From Paucibacter sediminis (GTDB lineage Bacteria; Pseudomonadota; Gammaproteobacteria; Burkholderiales; Burkholderiaceae_C), in the NCBI RefSeq assembly GCF_030254645.1, contig NZ_CP116346.1, positions 3,451,001 to 3,515,000 of the forward strand: a DNA stretch of 64,000 nucleotides. Direction: 5' to 3'. The position numbers and the translations under genes are program-made. The notes under the pieces were generated by a model that did not search any database, was not told the DNA's origin, and saw nothing but the letters and a program-made list of their open reading frames with translations. Below are positions 52,681 to 60,202 of this stretch, in pieces. Each line of letters begins with the position of its first letter. Position 1 is the first letter of the stretch.

Positions 52681-52981
52681 CGATGCGACACCACCAGGCC
52701 TGCGGATAGAGGCGCACGCGCTTTGGACCTTCTCCAAGGTCTTCAATGCCCACGATGACCATTTGACCGTCATTGATGGATCGGACTACGGCTTGGTCCA
52801 GTACTGGCCAGAGGCTGTGCTCGCCATCAAGCAAGGCTGCCATCAGGGGTGTGGTGGTGTTGTCTTTCGCCGGCCTGAAGTTGGTCAGCCAAAGCCTGCC
52901 GCGCGTTGGCGGCGTCGCCAACACAACATCTTTGGGCAGCTTCCTGCCCTCGCGCCTCATTCGTACTGCATCGACCAACAT
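52592..52981 (-). CDS. Small protein convergent with and overlapping the SRAP gene
   Basis: This protein of about 129 aa reads VVLATPPTRGRLWLTNFRPA and GQMVIVGIEDLGEGPKRVRL, then YPQAWWCRIV. The pattern of RWWL-like start, GIE and YPQ-WWC near the end fits small unknown proteins seen beside SRAP genes in Burkholderiales, which supports a real gene. The last 89 bp overlap the SRAP gene on the opposite strand. The functional part probably ends at the WWC motif. The function is unknown. Confidence 0.6.
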   Translation of the reverse strand: MLVDAVRMRREGRKLPKDVVLATPPTRGRLWLTNFRPAKDNTTTPLMAALLDGEHSLWPVLDQAVVRSINDGQMVIVGIEDLGEGPKRVRLYPQAWWCRIVTEVSEVLSSERGPALHQSAEHRPGRTPR

Positions 52982-53102
52982 GGCGTAATGATGTACCCAA
53001 GGTGGCTCACTGCGCGAGCTACGTAAATTGCGGATCGGGAAAATGACCTGTGGGGCACTCGGGCCATTGGCGCAAATATGCGCGGTCAGAATGTGCTCGA
53101 AC

Positions 53103-53429
53103 CTAGCTAACTACGTGTACATCTAGATAGGCATCTCTGCACAGCTCTTCCAATTCCCATGCATCCTCTGGAATTGGCCAGGGATAGCCCACCGCCTGCC
53201 ACCCAGCAATGTATGCGTTGGCGATGGCATCTAGCCAGCGTTTTACGGAGGGGGGATTGGGAGTCCCGTATGGTTGGATGCCGCCCGCGGCCTCGTAAGC
53301 CAAGAGCGCCTGCGCTACTTCGCCAGGGGACCCGAACTCGGTGTCCAGCAGCTCGCGCGCAACAGTCTCCGCAATGGGTCTCTGTTCGTCCGTCAACGGC
53401 ATGATCATGAATTGCAGTGCGTAGTTCAT
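53103..53429 (-). CDS. Small protein of unknown function
   Basis: This 108-aa acidic protein has a MPLTDEQRPIAETVARELLD helix, LAYEAAGGIQPYGTPNPP, and a WLDAIANAYIAGWQAVGYPW aromatic helix. There is no signal peptide, transmembrane segment or known motif. ATG 53429 has GGAGACC upstream. It lies 97 bp from the first of two palindromes and downstream of the primase gene on the same strand. Confidence 0.55.
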   Translation of the reverse strand: MNYALQFMIMPLTDEQRPIAETVARELLDTEFGSPGEVAQALLAYEAAGGIQPYGTPNPPSVKRWLDAIANAYIAGWQAVGYPWPIPEDAWELEELCRDAYLDVHVVS

Positions 53430-53521
53430 TCAGGTCTCCTCAGGCGAAATGCGAGGACGCCCCGTCGCTCGGTTAGACGAAGAGCGGGGGGCAATGGCAA
53501 TGAATACATTTAGCGCGTGGT

Positions 53522-53544
53522 GTGGTGGAGCATTGCTCCACCAC
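53522..53544. repeat. Perfect hairpin palindrome, first copy
   Basis: GTGGTGGAGCA, one loop base, then TGCTCCACCAC: an 11-bp perfect inverted repeat. It has no T-tract on either side. It lies upstream of the 108-aa gene and downstream of the primase gene. Confidence 0.75.
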
Positions 53545-53610
53545 TTGCAGTGGGGCAGGCCTTCTCCTGAAGGTCAAGAAACTCTGAATATTCTCAGGGC
53601 TCGTTAGGAA

Positions 53611-53631
53611 TGGTGGGCTAATAGCCCACCA
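53611..53631. repeat. Perfect hairpin palindrome, second copy
   Basis: TGGTGGGCTA, one base, TAGCCCACCA: a 10-bp perfect inverted repeat, 9 bp from the primase stop. It shares TGGTGG...CCACCA arms with the first palindrome, 66 bp apart, suggesting a common binding factor or paired structure. Confidence 0.75.
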
Positions 53632-53640
53632 CGCAGCGCA

Positions 53641-56481
53641 TTACGCCGCAACGCGATACACGCGCTGTCCCCGCAGCATCCGGTCGGAGATGTGCGCGCT
53701 GACAATGCCTGTAGGCAGTGCCAGTGAAGTCCGCGTGTTGATTAGGCTCCGCAGTATGCGACCAACGGAGTTCTGATTGCTGGGGTCCTTCGACTGCAGA
53801 CTGTGCAAGGCCGATCTCGTCGCGTTCGAAATTTCCTTGCCTGACAGGTGAAGGAAGCCCTGTGGCTCTGCATCTGGCGTGCCACTCGTGGCTGCTTCTG
53901 CTTGAGGGCTATCGGCATCCCACCTTTCATCAAAGACGTAGAAGTCAACCAGCTTTGCAACATCTGCGGCGGTGAACTCTGCACCCCTGAACCGTGCATG
54001 CAAACAGCCCACAAGCGCAGCGTGCGCCTGCCGTTCCTCCGACCCCTCCGCGTTCGCCGAGAAGCACTGCGCGATGTCCTCACCACCTGCCCACATCAGC
54101 GGTTGCCTGACGACGCTGTCCCACACGGGGAAGCGGCTTGCTGGCGCGATGCCGCCGCCGTAGCGTCTATAGCCAGCGATGATCCCGATTGCATCGCGCA
54201 GCACTGCTTGCCGAATCTCAAGAGCATGTGCCACCACGTCGCTGTGTCTGAAGCTGCGTGCTTCGGGCCGGATTGCTCCAGGCTGGAGGCGACACACCAG
54301 CCACCTTGTCAGCTCGTCCGGTCCCAACGACAAGTTGTTGCCCGTAATGCAAAACAGCACATTGGTAGGGCACGATGTGTCCTTAGACGCGCCAAGTATT
54401 CGCTGTGTCAGCACCGGCGACGTCATGGCGGCCGCCAACGGGGCAGACCTAAAGGTCATTCCATCTACGATGTTGTCAAAGCAGACAAGGGCCGGCGCGC
54501 GGATTAGCATCGTTAGCAAGCGCTTCTGCAGTTCAGCCTCGTCGCGATCTGGAAAGCTAGTGATGGGCATGTCATGCCCCGTTAGCACCAAATGCGTTCG
54601 GCGCGCCAATGTGGTCTTGCCGCTGGCCTGCACACTAGCCAGGATAGCCAAACCAGGAGCCGTGTCGCAGACTTTGCGTTCTATGCCAGTCAGCAGGCCT
54701 GCAACAGCAATGTCTTCGTCCAAGGGGCTGGCAAACTCAAACCCCTCAAGAAAGACCTTTTTGAGGCGGACCAGGGCAGCCTTCGCCTCGTCGTGTCCGA
54801 AGGCATGGACTTGGTCAAGTGCAGCCCCATGGAGGTAAAGGCCGGTATCCGCATGCAGACCATCAGCCGCCACGATGTCACCGTTGCTCGGGATCACGAT
54901 GGGATGCGATGCAAGCCCCGACACGACTGGGGCGGTATGCATGTGCTTCTTAAGCAGTACATCGATTACATCTGATGGCACGGCAATGGGGTTGCAGCTG
55001 TCACTAGCTTGTTTAACAAACATGGCGACACGTTCGATCTCCTGCAGTGCGCCCACATCGTCAAGAAGCTCGATGTGCGGGATGTCCGGCGGGGCATCGG
55101 TGCCGACACGTCGCGTGCCAACAAACGGCCGTACCGTGACACGGGCAAGCTGCCCTCCAAACTGAAGGTACCTGCCCGGCCCGGCCTTCGCCAAAATGGC
55201 CTTCTCAACCTCATAGGCGTGCTCCGTTCGATCCTCAGGGCGATACGGAATGATGTGGCGACCCGCAGCTCTGGATTCGAGGGCCGCCTTTTGAATGGCC
55301 TTTGCCATCTCGTTCTTTGCAAGCTTTAGCGACGCCTTGAGCGCGCTGATCGGAGTGCGAGTCAGATGGCTAACTTCTTCGAGCAGGCTATGAACCAGGG
55401 ATGGTTCCAGGCCCAAGGCAATGTCCGCCCAGCAATTCCTCAGCTCGTCCGGATGTAGCGCCCTGCACCGTGTAACGGCGTCGGGCAATGACAGCGTGCA
55501 CTTCGATGCCAAGGGGTTCGCCCATCCATGTTCCTGCGCGACTTTGAACACTGCTGCAAACCCAGTGCGGTCAGTGGTGAATGTGCTCCAGGCTGCCGGG
55601 TCGCGCTGCGCATCGAACTTATTTGAGGTCGCACTCCAGCCAATCCATAGACGCTCAGCCTGCGCTTCAAATTCAGTACCTTTAAAGAATGACAGTGCGT
55701 GCCCAATCCGGACCCACACCTGGCGGTCGTCAGCCGGAATTGCTTTCAGGGCGCTCGCCAAGTGTTCGAATGTCAATTGGTCAACGTCGCTGAGCTGTAC
55801 CTGACGCTCGAAGTCCCTGGCATCCCCGTCAACGGGCGGCGGCGCTTCGCAGCGGGGAGATCCAGCATCACGAATTACTGGCGTGCCCAGCTCGACCTGG
55901 TCAATAGGCAAGCCGGAGCAGTGCCGGTGCTCGTATTTGACGCCATCGACGCGACCGAAGTAATAGCACTGGCTTGCAGTGTTGCTTTCCGAAGCTAGGC
56001 AACCGCCCAGTGCCGCATTTAGGCGGTCCATTTGTGCACGCCGCCCTTGCTTGTCGCACGGTCTGCTCAACGGCGCCAGGACACGCCAGCGCGGATGTTG
56101 TTCTGTATGGCTCGCTGACGTGTAGATCACGGCTTCAACGCGCGCGCGCCTAAGGCGTTCGGCTGCTTCGTCAATCGGCACGATTCCAGCGTCGTAGTCG
56201 CCTTCCAGCCCGTAGATCAATTGCAAGTTCTTGTCGTGGCGCAAGCTTCCCTTCTCAGTCCGCAACTCGCCGAACTTGGCGAGCTTGATCAGGGGGCACG
56301 CCGCTTTGCTTGGATACGAGCGGGGGCTGGCAACCCGTTCGACCAGCTCACGCCAGGTCAGCTGCTCAAACTTCAGTGACTTGGCTTGCAGGTCTGAAAA
56401 ATTGCTAATGCCGACGATCTGGGTTTCGTCGTCATCTCCACGCAGGGTCGTTGCCTCATGGTGTTCGGGTGTATCGATCAA
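53641..56481 (-). CDS. Replication protein: AEP-like primase, PriCT-2 domain and ATPase
   Basis: This protein of about 946 aa starts at TTG 56481, which has GGAAGG upstream; no ATG fits. The N-terminal third resembles archaeo-eukaryotic-type primases: GDYD at 94-97 as motif I, SASH at 122-125, RWRV, and YYFGR at 173-177. A primase C-terminal-2 domain lies at about 238-320 (ALKAIPADDRQVWVRIGHAL, then LWIGWSATSNKFD). A P-loop (VQASGKTT, Lys622) and Walker-B-like CFDNI (Asp669) follow. It probably replicates the element after excision. Assignment to AEP is by motif reading. Confidence 0.82.
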   Translation of the reverse strand: MIDTPEHHEATTLRGDDDETQIVGISNFSDLQAKSLKFEQLTWRELVERVASPRSYPSKAACPLIKLAKFGELRTEKGSLRHDKNLQLIYGLEGDYDAGIVPIDEAAERLRRARVEAVIYTSASHTEQHPRWRVLAPLSRPCDKQGRRAQMDRLNAALGGCLASESNTASQCYYFGRVDGVKYEHRHCSGLPIDQVELGTPVIRDAGSPRCEAPPPVDGDARDFERQVQLSDVDQLTFEHLASALKAIPADDRQVWVRIGHALSFFKGTEFEAQAERLWIGWSATSNKFDAQRDPAAWSTFTTDRTGFAAVFKVAQEHGWANPLASKCTLSLPDAVTRCRALHPDELRNCWADIALGLEPSLVHSLLEEVSHLTRTPISALKASLKLAKNEMAKAIQKAALESRAAGRHIIPYRPEDRTEHAYEVEKAILAKAGPGRYLQFGGQLARVTVRPFVGTRRVGTDAPPDIPHIELLDDVGALQEIERVAMFVKQASDSCNPIAVPSDVIDVLLKKHMHTAPVVSGLASHPIVIPSNGDIVAADGLHADTGLYLHGAALDQVHAFGHDEAKAALVRLKKVFLEGFEFASPLDEDIAVAGLLTGIERKVCDTAPGLAILASVQASGKTTLARRTHLVLTGHDMPITSFPDRDEAELQKRLLTMLIRAPALVCFDNIVDGMTFRSAPLAAAMTSPVLTQRILGASKDTSCPTNVLFCITGNNLSLGPDELTRWLVCRLQPGAIRPEARSFRHSDVVAHALEIRQAVLRDAIGIIAGYRRYGGGIAPASRFPVWDSVVRQPLMWAGGEDIAQCFSANAEGSEERQAHAALVGCLHARFRGAEFTAADVAKLVDFYVFDERWDADSPQAEAATSGTPDAEPQGFLHLSGKEISNATRSALHSLQSKDPSNQNSVGRILRSLINTRTSLALPTGIVSAHISDRMLRGQRVYRVAA

Positions 56482-56573
56482 TTCATTCCTTCCATAAATG
56501 GGATGTGTGGGGCACGTCAAATGAGCACTAGTGCCTCTGCAGGATGAGCGGGCCTCCTCGGCAGCGCACTCGT

Positions 56574-57119
56574 TCAGTGCATAGCTCTGCGCGCGGCAGC
56601 CTGGTCTATCTGCGTACCTCGCAGGCGTCCCAGGCCATCGAAGTGAGCGGGCCAAAGATCGCGAGGCCGGCTCCCAGCTCTACGGATCAGAGAAAGTGCG
56701 GTTGCCCAAACCTCGGGCCAGAATGTTCGGCGCAGATGCCTGGCGTGCATGTATCTCGGCTGCAAGCCATAGCGATGCGCCAGCGCGGCATGATCTAGAA
56801 AGTCATCGCACTTCAGTTGCGATAGGGCGGCGTCGACGTCGCAGGCTCGGAGCGTGACTCGTCGCTGCAGCACTCTTTCCGTGAGCATGCTGTCGAGTTC
56901 GCGCTGCAATTGAGCGTGCTGCCTTGCGGCATCGGCCAACTTTCCTGAGAGGCCTTCTAGGCGAACACCGTCGCAGGGGCTGCTGGCTGATTTGATGAGT
57001 TCATAGATCCCTCCGAGCTCACTGACCGTGAGGGTCGAAATATTCGGGGTCGAGGCGGTTGATAGCTGTTGCTGCAAACGCGTAGTGAGAGTGCTTTGGG
57101 TATCAGGCACTGTGGGCAT
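56574..57119 (-). CDS. Unknown protein, upstream of the primase
   Basis: This 181-aa protein starts at ATG 57119 with GGAAAGGAAC upstream. The N-terminal half is helical and Gln-rich (TQSTLTTRLQQQLSTASTPN, then DAARQHAQLQRELDSMLTER), the C-terminal half Arg-rich and aromatic (RYGLQPRYMHARHLRRTFWP). It could be a DNA-binding or replication-accessory protein. It precedes the primase gene on the same strand by 92 bp. No family was recognised. Confidence 0.6.
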   Translation of the reverse strand: MPTVPDTQSTLTTRLQQQLSTASTPNISTLTVSELGGIYELIKSASSPCDGVRLEGLSGKLADAARQHAQLQRELDSMLTERVLQRRVTLRACDVDAALSQLKCDDFLDHAALAHRYGLQPRYMHARHLRRTFWPEVWATALSLIRRAGSRPRDLWPAHFDGLGRLRGTQIDQAAARRAMH

Positions 57120-57697
57120 GTTGTTCCTTTCCTTGTGTGCTGCTTGTTGCAGCGTTTGAGATGGGCAAGCCGGACTCCAGGCATTTGTGGGCCATGAAGC
57201 TGGGCTGACGAAAGCAGTACGCTGGCCGGCAAGCACCAGCGACACTGGGGAGCTAACTAGTCCGCATCGCGGGCAAGTCGGGTTTTGGGATGCTTCCAGT
57301 CCTTCGCGCGTTCACGCGGGCGCTGATGTCTGGGTAGGCATTCGGGTCGCTCTCGACCGAACCTGCTGGCGCATGGGCTCCCACTTTGTCTGCCGAAGAT
57401 TGCAATGCTGTCGACTTCCCAGTCAATCAGCGCATCGGCATGAATGGCGTGCCAATGATTGGCGACGCTATGAGTGCTGAGCTGAAGGCTATCCATGTGA
57501 GTGCACTGCGGTGCAGTGTCAGGGTGTTGCAATCCTTGAAATTTGAGTGAGGGAAACAGGGTAGGCAATAGGCATTAGGACTTTATGTGCCGGCCTGTAA
57601 GCCATTGTCGTCATTGGCTTTTTTGACCGAGTCGATCCGGACCCTGCTATTTCCCTGTTCTCCCCGCGCTAGGACGGCAGTTCCCCTCGGTCAATGG
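57120..57697. other. Gene-poor stretch between two unknown genes
   Basis: These 578 bp contain no well-supported gene. A minus-strand frame of about 79 codons (57257-57496, from MDSLQLSTHSVANHWHAIHA) has no family features. A palindrome GCCAATGATTGGC lies at 57451-57463. The rest is probably promoter and spacer. Confidence 0.4.
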
Positions 57698-58465
57698 CTA
57701 CCCCAAGAGCTTGAACTTCGTGATGACGTCGCGAGTGATGGTCCTGTGTGAGAGCGCGCCGCCCCCCTTTTTGCTGCGAATGCGCTGGCCGTCCGCCATG
57801 GCTAGGCGTGCTTGCTCGATGTCACCGACAACGCGTTTGGCGAGGGTTGCTCGCTCCAAGTTCGGCACGCAATTGGCTTCGCCGCGGTCATGAGCGGCGA
57901 TCAGGCGCAGGATATGCATACCGATGGCGTGATCTCGCTCAGAACAGCCCTCCAGCGCCTTGGCACGACGAGCAAGATGACTGGGCAAGTCGGCCAACTG
58001 AGCAGGGGCCTGCATCACTGCATCAGCATAGGCACGTATAGCTCTTAGGGTGGCTCCCAGGCTGCTGTCCTCGTCGTCGTAGGCTGACCGGATAAGTGGG
58101 CTACCCCTCACAAGTTCAGAGAGCACGAAACCATTGCAATTCGAAATTGAATCAGCGCCTTCCAATTCTGAATCGAGGTTGCCCAGCTCGTAATCGTCAG
58201 CATGCATGTACCAGGCTGCAAACTTGGCCAGCCAGGTGCGGACCGCATTGACCTGGTCAGTAGTTGACTGCTTAAAGCGCCCGAAGGCGTCAAAGTGCCG
58301 CATCGGGACTGTGTCGATGAGGTCAGCAAGCTCTGCGAAGCTGAGTTCGGAGAACAGGCTGGTCAGTGCGATGTATTCGTCTCGGAGGTTAGAAGTGGTC
58401 ACGATTACCTTGCAAAACTTGGTGTTGATGGGCGTGGTGAATGGCGAAGCAATGCTGAAGGTCAC
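57698..58465 (-). CDS. Unknown protein near the integrase
   Basis: This 255-aa protein is mostly helical: DEYIALTSLFSELSFAELAD, then TWLAKFAAWYMHADDYELGN and RAIRAYADAVMQAPAQLADL. Its C-terminal SKKGGGALSHRTITRDVITK reads like a basic DNA-contacting tail. There is no signal peptide or membrane segment. ATG 58465 is preceded by the structured leader described at 58466-58840. It might be an element regulator or excision factor; nothing in the sequence proves it. Confidence 0.65.
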   Translation of the reverse strand: MTFSIASPFTTPINTKFCKVIVTTSNLRDEYIALTSLFSELSFAELADLIDTVPMRHFDAFGRFKQSTTDQVNAVRTWLAKFAAWYMHADDYELGNLDSELEGADSISNCNGFVLSELVRGSPLIRSAYDDEDSSLGATLRAIRAYADAVMQAPAQLADLPSHLARRAKALEGCSERDHAIGMHILRLIAAHDRGEANCVPNLERATLAKRVVGDIEQARLAMADGQRIRSKKGGGALSHRTITRDVITKFKLLG

Positions 58466-58840
58466 TAGAACTCTCCAGCAGTCAATTGCTTACTAGACGG
58501 GCTGACTTCCCGACTACCTGTAGCTCGTAGTCCTGGAATGCAGCGGCCCAGCCCGTCTGTTGAACGAGCTACGCAGCGCAGGCCAGCAACGTCAAAGCGT
58601 TACTAGTAGGTGCGTCGTAGGGCTGAATAGGGAAGGGAGGGGCGAGACTCCGCAGGCAAAGCTGCCAGCAGATGCCAACGCAGGTACTTCAACGCACATT
58701 GCGTAGGAGTTAGGCAGGGCCCAGCACCGTCCCACTCGGATCGAGGCGGACGGCTCATGAAAAGCGCAGCGGGAGTCGCGTGGCTGGACCATGGAGGTAA
58801 GAATACCCCAAGTCTTCACCAGATCATGTCGGTGTCAGCC
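58466..58840. other. Structured gene-free stretch between unknown gene and integrase
   Basis: No coding frame was supported in these 375 bp. They contain a 10-bp inverted repeat AGACGGGCTG (58495-58504) with CAGCCCGTCT (58549-58558). A nested GACTAC/GTAGTC pair lies inside, and a competing pairing GTAGCTCGT (58520-58528) with ACGAGCTAC (near 58565-58573) is possible. They are mutually exclusive folds and could act as a leader for the minus-strand gene, or a small RNA. Confidence 0.45.
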
Positions 58841-59920
58841 TCAGTCGGCGGCGGAAACACTGGCGAGTTTTGCTGCGACCTGCTCGGAGGCCAGGTGCGA
58901 ATAGCGCTTCAGGCTGACCAGGCCTTTATGGCCTGATACCGCGGCAAGTTCGAGCATCGTCAGCTTCCCGGTTCTAGCCCACCGGGTAACCGCGCTGTGC
59001 CTGAGATCGTGCAGGCGAAGGTTGCTCAGAAACGCGGCGTCGACTGGCACGCCTGCTCGATGGCAGTCCTTGCCGTAGAGCAGGCGAGCTCGGGCGACCA
59101 GGCGTCTGAATGCCAAGCTGATGGCGCCAGGATCGGCAACCGGGATGAGGTACGAGGATCGACCAACCTGGGATCGTAGCCTTGCAGCGTCGCAAAGCCG
59201 CTGCAAAGCTGAAGCCGAGGTAGGACACAGTGGCACATCCCGCGCATGTCCGTTCTTGGAGTCTCGAAGCCGAGCCACGGATTGGTGGAAATTGACGTCG
59301 GCGGGCTTGAGCCCCCACAGCTCGCCGCGTCGCATGGCACTGTGTTCAAGTACATCCAGTGCGTCGGCCATCCATTTGGCGCGGCCGGTTCGTGCGGCCG
59401 TGACCAAGTATTGATATTCGGCTGCGTCGACGATGCGGTCTCGCGCGTCATTGAACTTCAACCGGCTGATGTTGCGCATGGCATTGGAGGTCAGCCAACC
59501 ACGATCCTTCTGACACCAACTGAGGATGCCTGAGAGCAGGCCAAGCTTTCTAGTGACGGTGCCAGGTTTCAACCCCTTTGCCAGTAGCTGGTCGCGCCAG
59601 GCTGACAGGTCACGCGGCGCTATCTGCTCAACCGTCAGGCGTCCGAGAGTTCCTGCCGCGAGCTCGTCGAGCCAATAGGCATAGGTCGTCTCACCTTTGA
59701 GCCGTGACGCGACTTCAAGCCTATAGAGCTTGATCGCGGCAGCGAGGGTGGGGATGCTCTGGGCGGGATCTCGCCACCTACCTGATTCCATTGCCGCTTC
59801 GACCATGCGGCCCCACGTGCAGGCGTCTTGCTTGCGAGTAAAGCTCTTCGCTGTCGCTTTGAAGCCTTCCCGCCGAACTCGAACCAGGTACTTTCCGTTC
59901 CTGAGGCTGATGCTTGCCAT
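58841..59920 (-). CDS. Tyrosine-type site-specific integrase
   Basis: This 359-aa protein has an N-terminal arm-binding part (SLRNGKYLVRVRREGFKATA) and core-binding domain, then a catalytic domain with Arg197 (HSAMRRGE), Lys222, His304-x2-Arg307 (HDLRHSAVTRWARTG), His331 (SGHKG) and nucleophile Tyr340 (LKRYSHL). All six catalytic positions are intact. The start at ATG 59920 is used; the frame also extends nine codons further. The gene ends toward the element interior and starts 92 bp from attR. It is expected to integrate at the tRNA-Val 3' end. Confidence 0.96.
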   Translation of the reverse strand: MASISLRNGKYLVRVRREGFKATAKSFTRKQDACTWGRMVEAAMESGRWRDPAQSIPTLAAAIKLYRLEVASRLKGETTYAYWLDELAAGTLGRLTVEQIAPRDLSAWRDQLLAKGLKPGTVTRKLGLLSGILSWCQKDRGWLTSNAMRNISRLKFNDARDRIVDAAEYQYLVTAARTGRAKWMADALDVLEHSAMRRGELWGLKPADVNFHQSVARLRDSKNGHARDVPLCPTSASALQRLCDAARLRSQVGRSSYLIPVADPGAISLAFRRLVARARLLYGKDCHRAGVPVDAAFLSNLRLHDLRHSAVTRWARTGKLTMLELAAVSGHKGLVSLKRYSHLASEQVAAKLASVSAAD

Positions 59921-60012
59921 ATCTGTGTGCTCCGATTGTTGGAACACTGGTGGTCACAGAGCTGCCGCGTTGCCAAAAAAAGCAATGGAGGCAATGGCTT
60001 AGCGGGTCACTA

Positions 60013-60131
60013 CACCACCTTGACATGGTGGGGGTCGTTGGTTCGAATCCAATCGCGCCTACCAAATTTGGTAGGTACACCCTAGTACACGGAAGCCCGG
60101 TAACTCACAAAGTTGCCGGGCTTTTTGCTTT
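60013..60131 (+). repeat. attR: 119-bp direct repeat (partial tRNA-Val plus terminator)
   Basis: This stretch is identical to 47186-47304. It includes the last 52 bp of tRNA-Val (anticodon stem onward, CCA) without the 5' half, so it is not an active tRNA gene. The hairpin terminator is retained. Confidence 0.95.
60094..60126 (+). terminator. Duplicated terminator inside attR
   Basis: The same 12-bp stem and T-run as at 47267-47299 lies here. It shields the downstream diguanylate cyclase gene from transcription coming from the element. Confidence 0.85.
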
Positions 60132-60202
60132 GCGCTGAGGTGGCCGACTTCTGCGGGCTTGCGCCGATATTGGGCGCGCCAGGCCTCGTACACAATGCGG
60201 GC

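Larger units (their letters stand above)
47186..60131. mobile_element. Integrative element in tRNA-Val, 12.8 kb
   Basis: The element lies between two identical 119-bp repeats, carries a tyrosine integrase next to attR, and has clearly lower GC and mixed codon use compared with both flanks. Contents from left: a two-gene operon of unknown function, serine recombinase, PEP-CTERM protein, secreted HNH-like nuclease, SRAP-like protein, small proteins, a 946-aa primase/ATPase, further unknown proteins and integrase. No capsid, tail, conjugation or toxin genes were recognised, so it resembles a satellite-like or mobilisable island with its own replication protein. Excision would restore relA-tRNA-Val-diguanylate cyclase. 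Confidence 0.92.

Noticed and set aside
57257..57496. Possible 79-codon minus-strand gene
   Set aside because: It has no ribosome site and no protein-like domain; it is kept only as a remark in the gene-poor stretch.
58495..58573. Retron-type msr/msd RNA
   Set aside because: There is no reverse transcriptase gene nearby, so the structure alone does not support a retron.
60113..60202. Upstream start for the diguanylate cyclase
   Set aside because: The frame is open into attR via a TTG, but this part is tRNA-associated sequence and not protein-like; the GTG at 60203 precedes the signal peptide.
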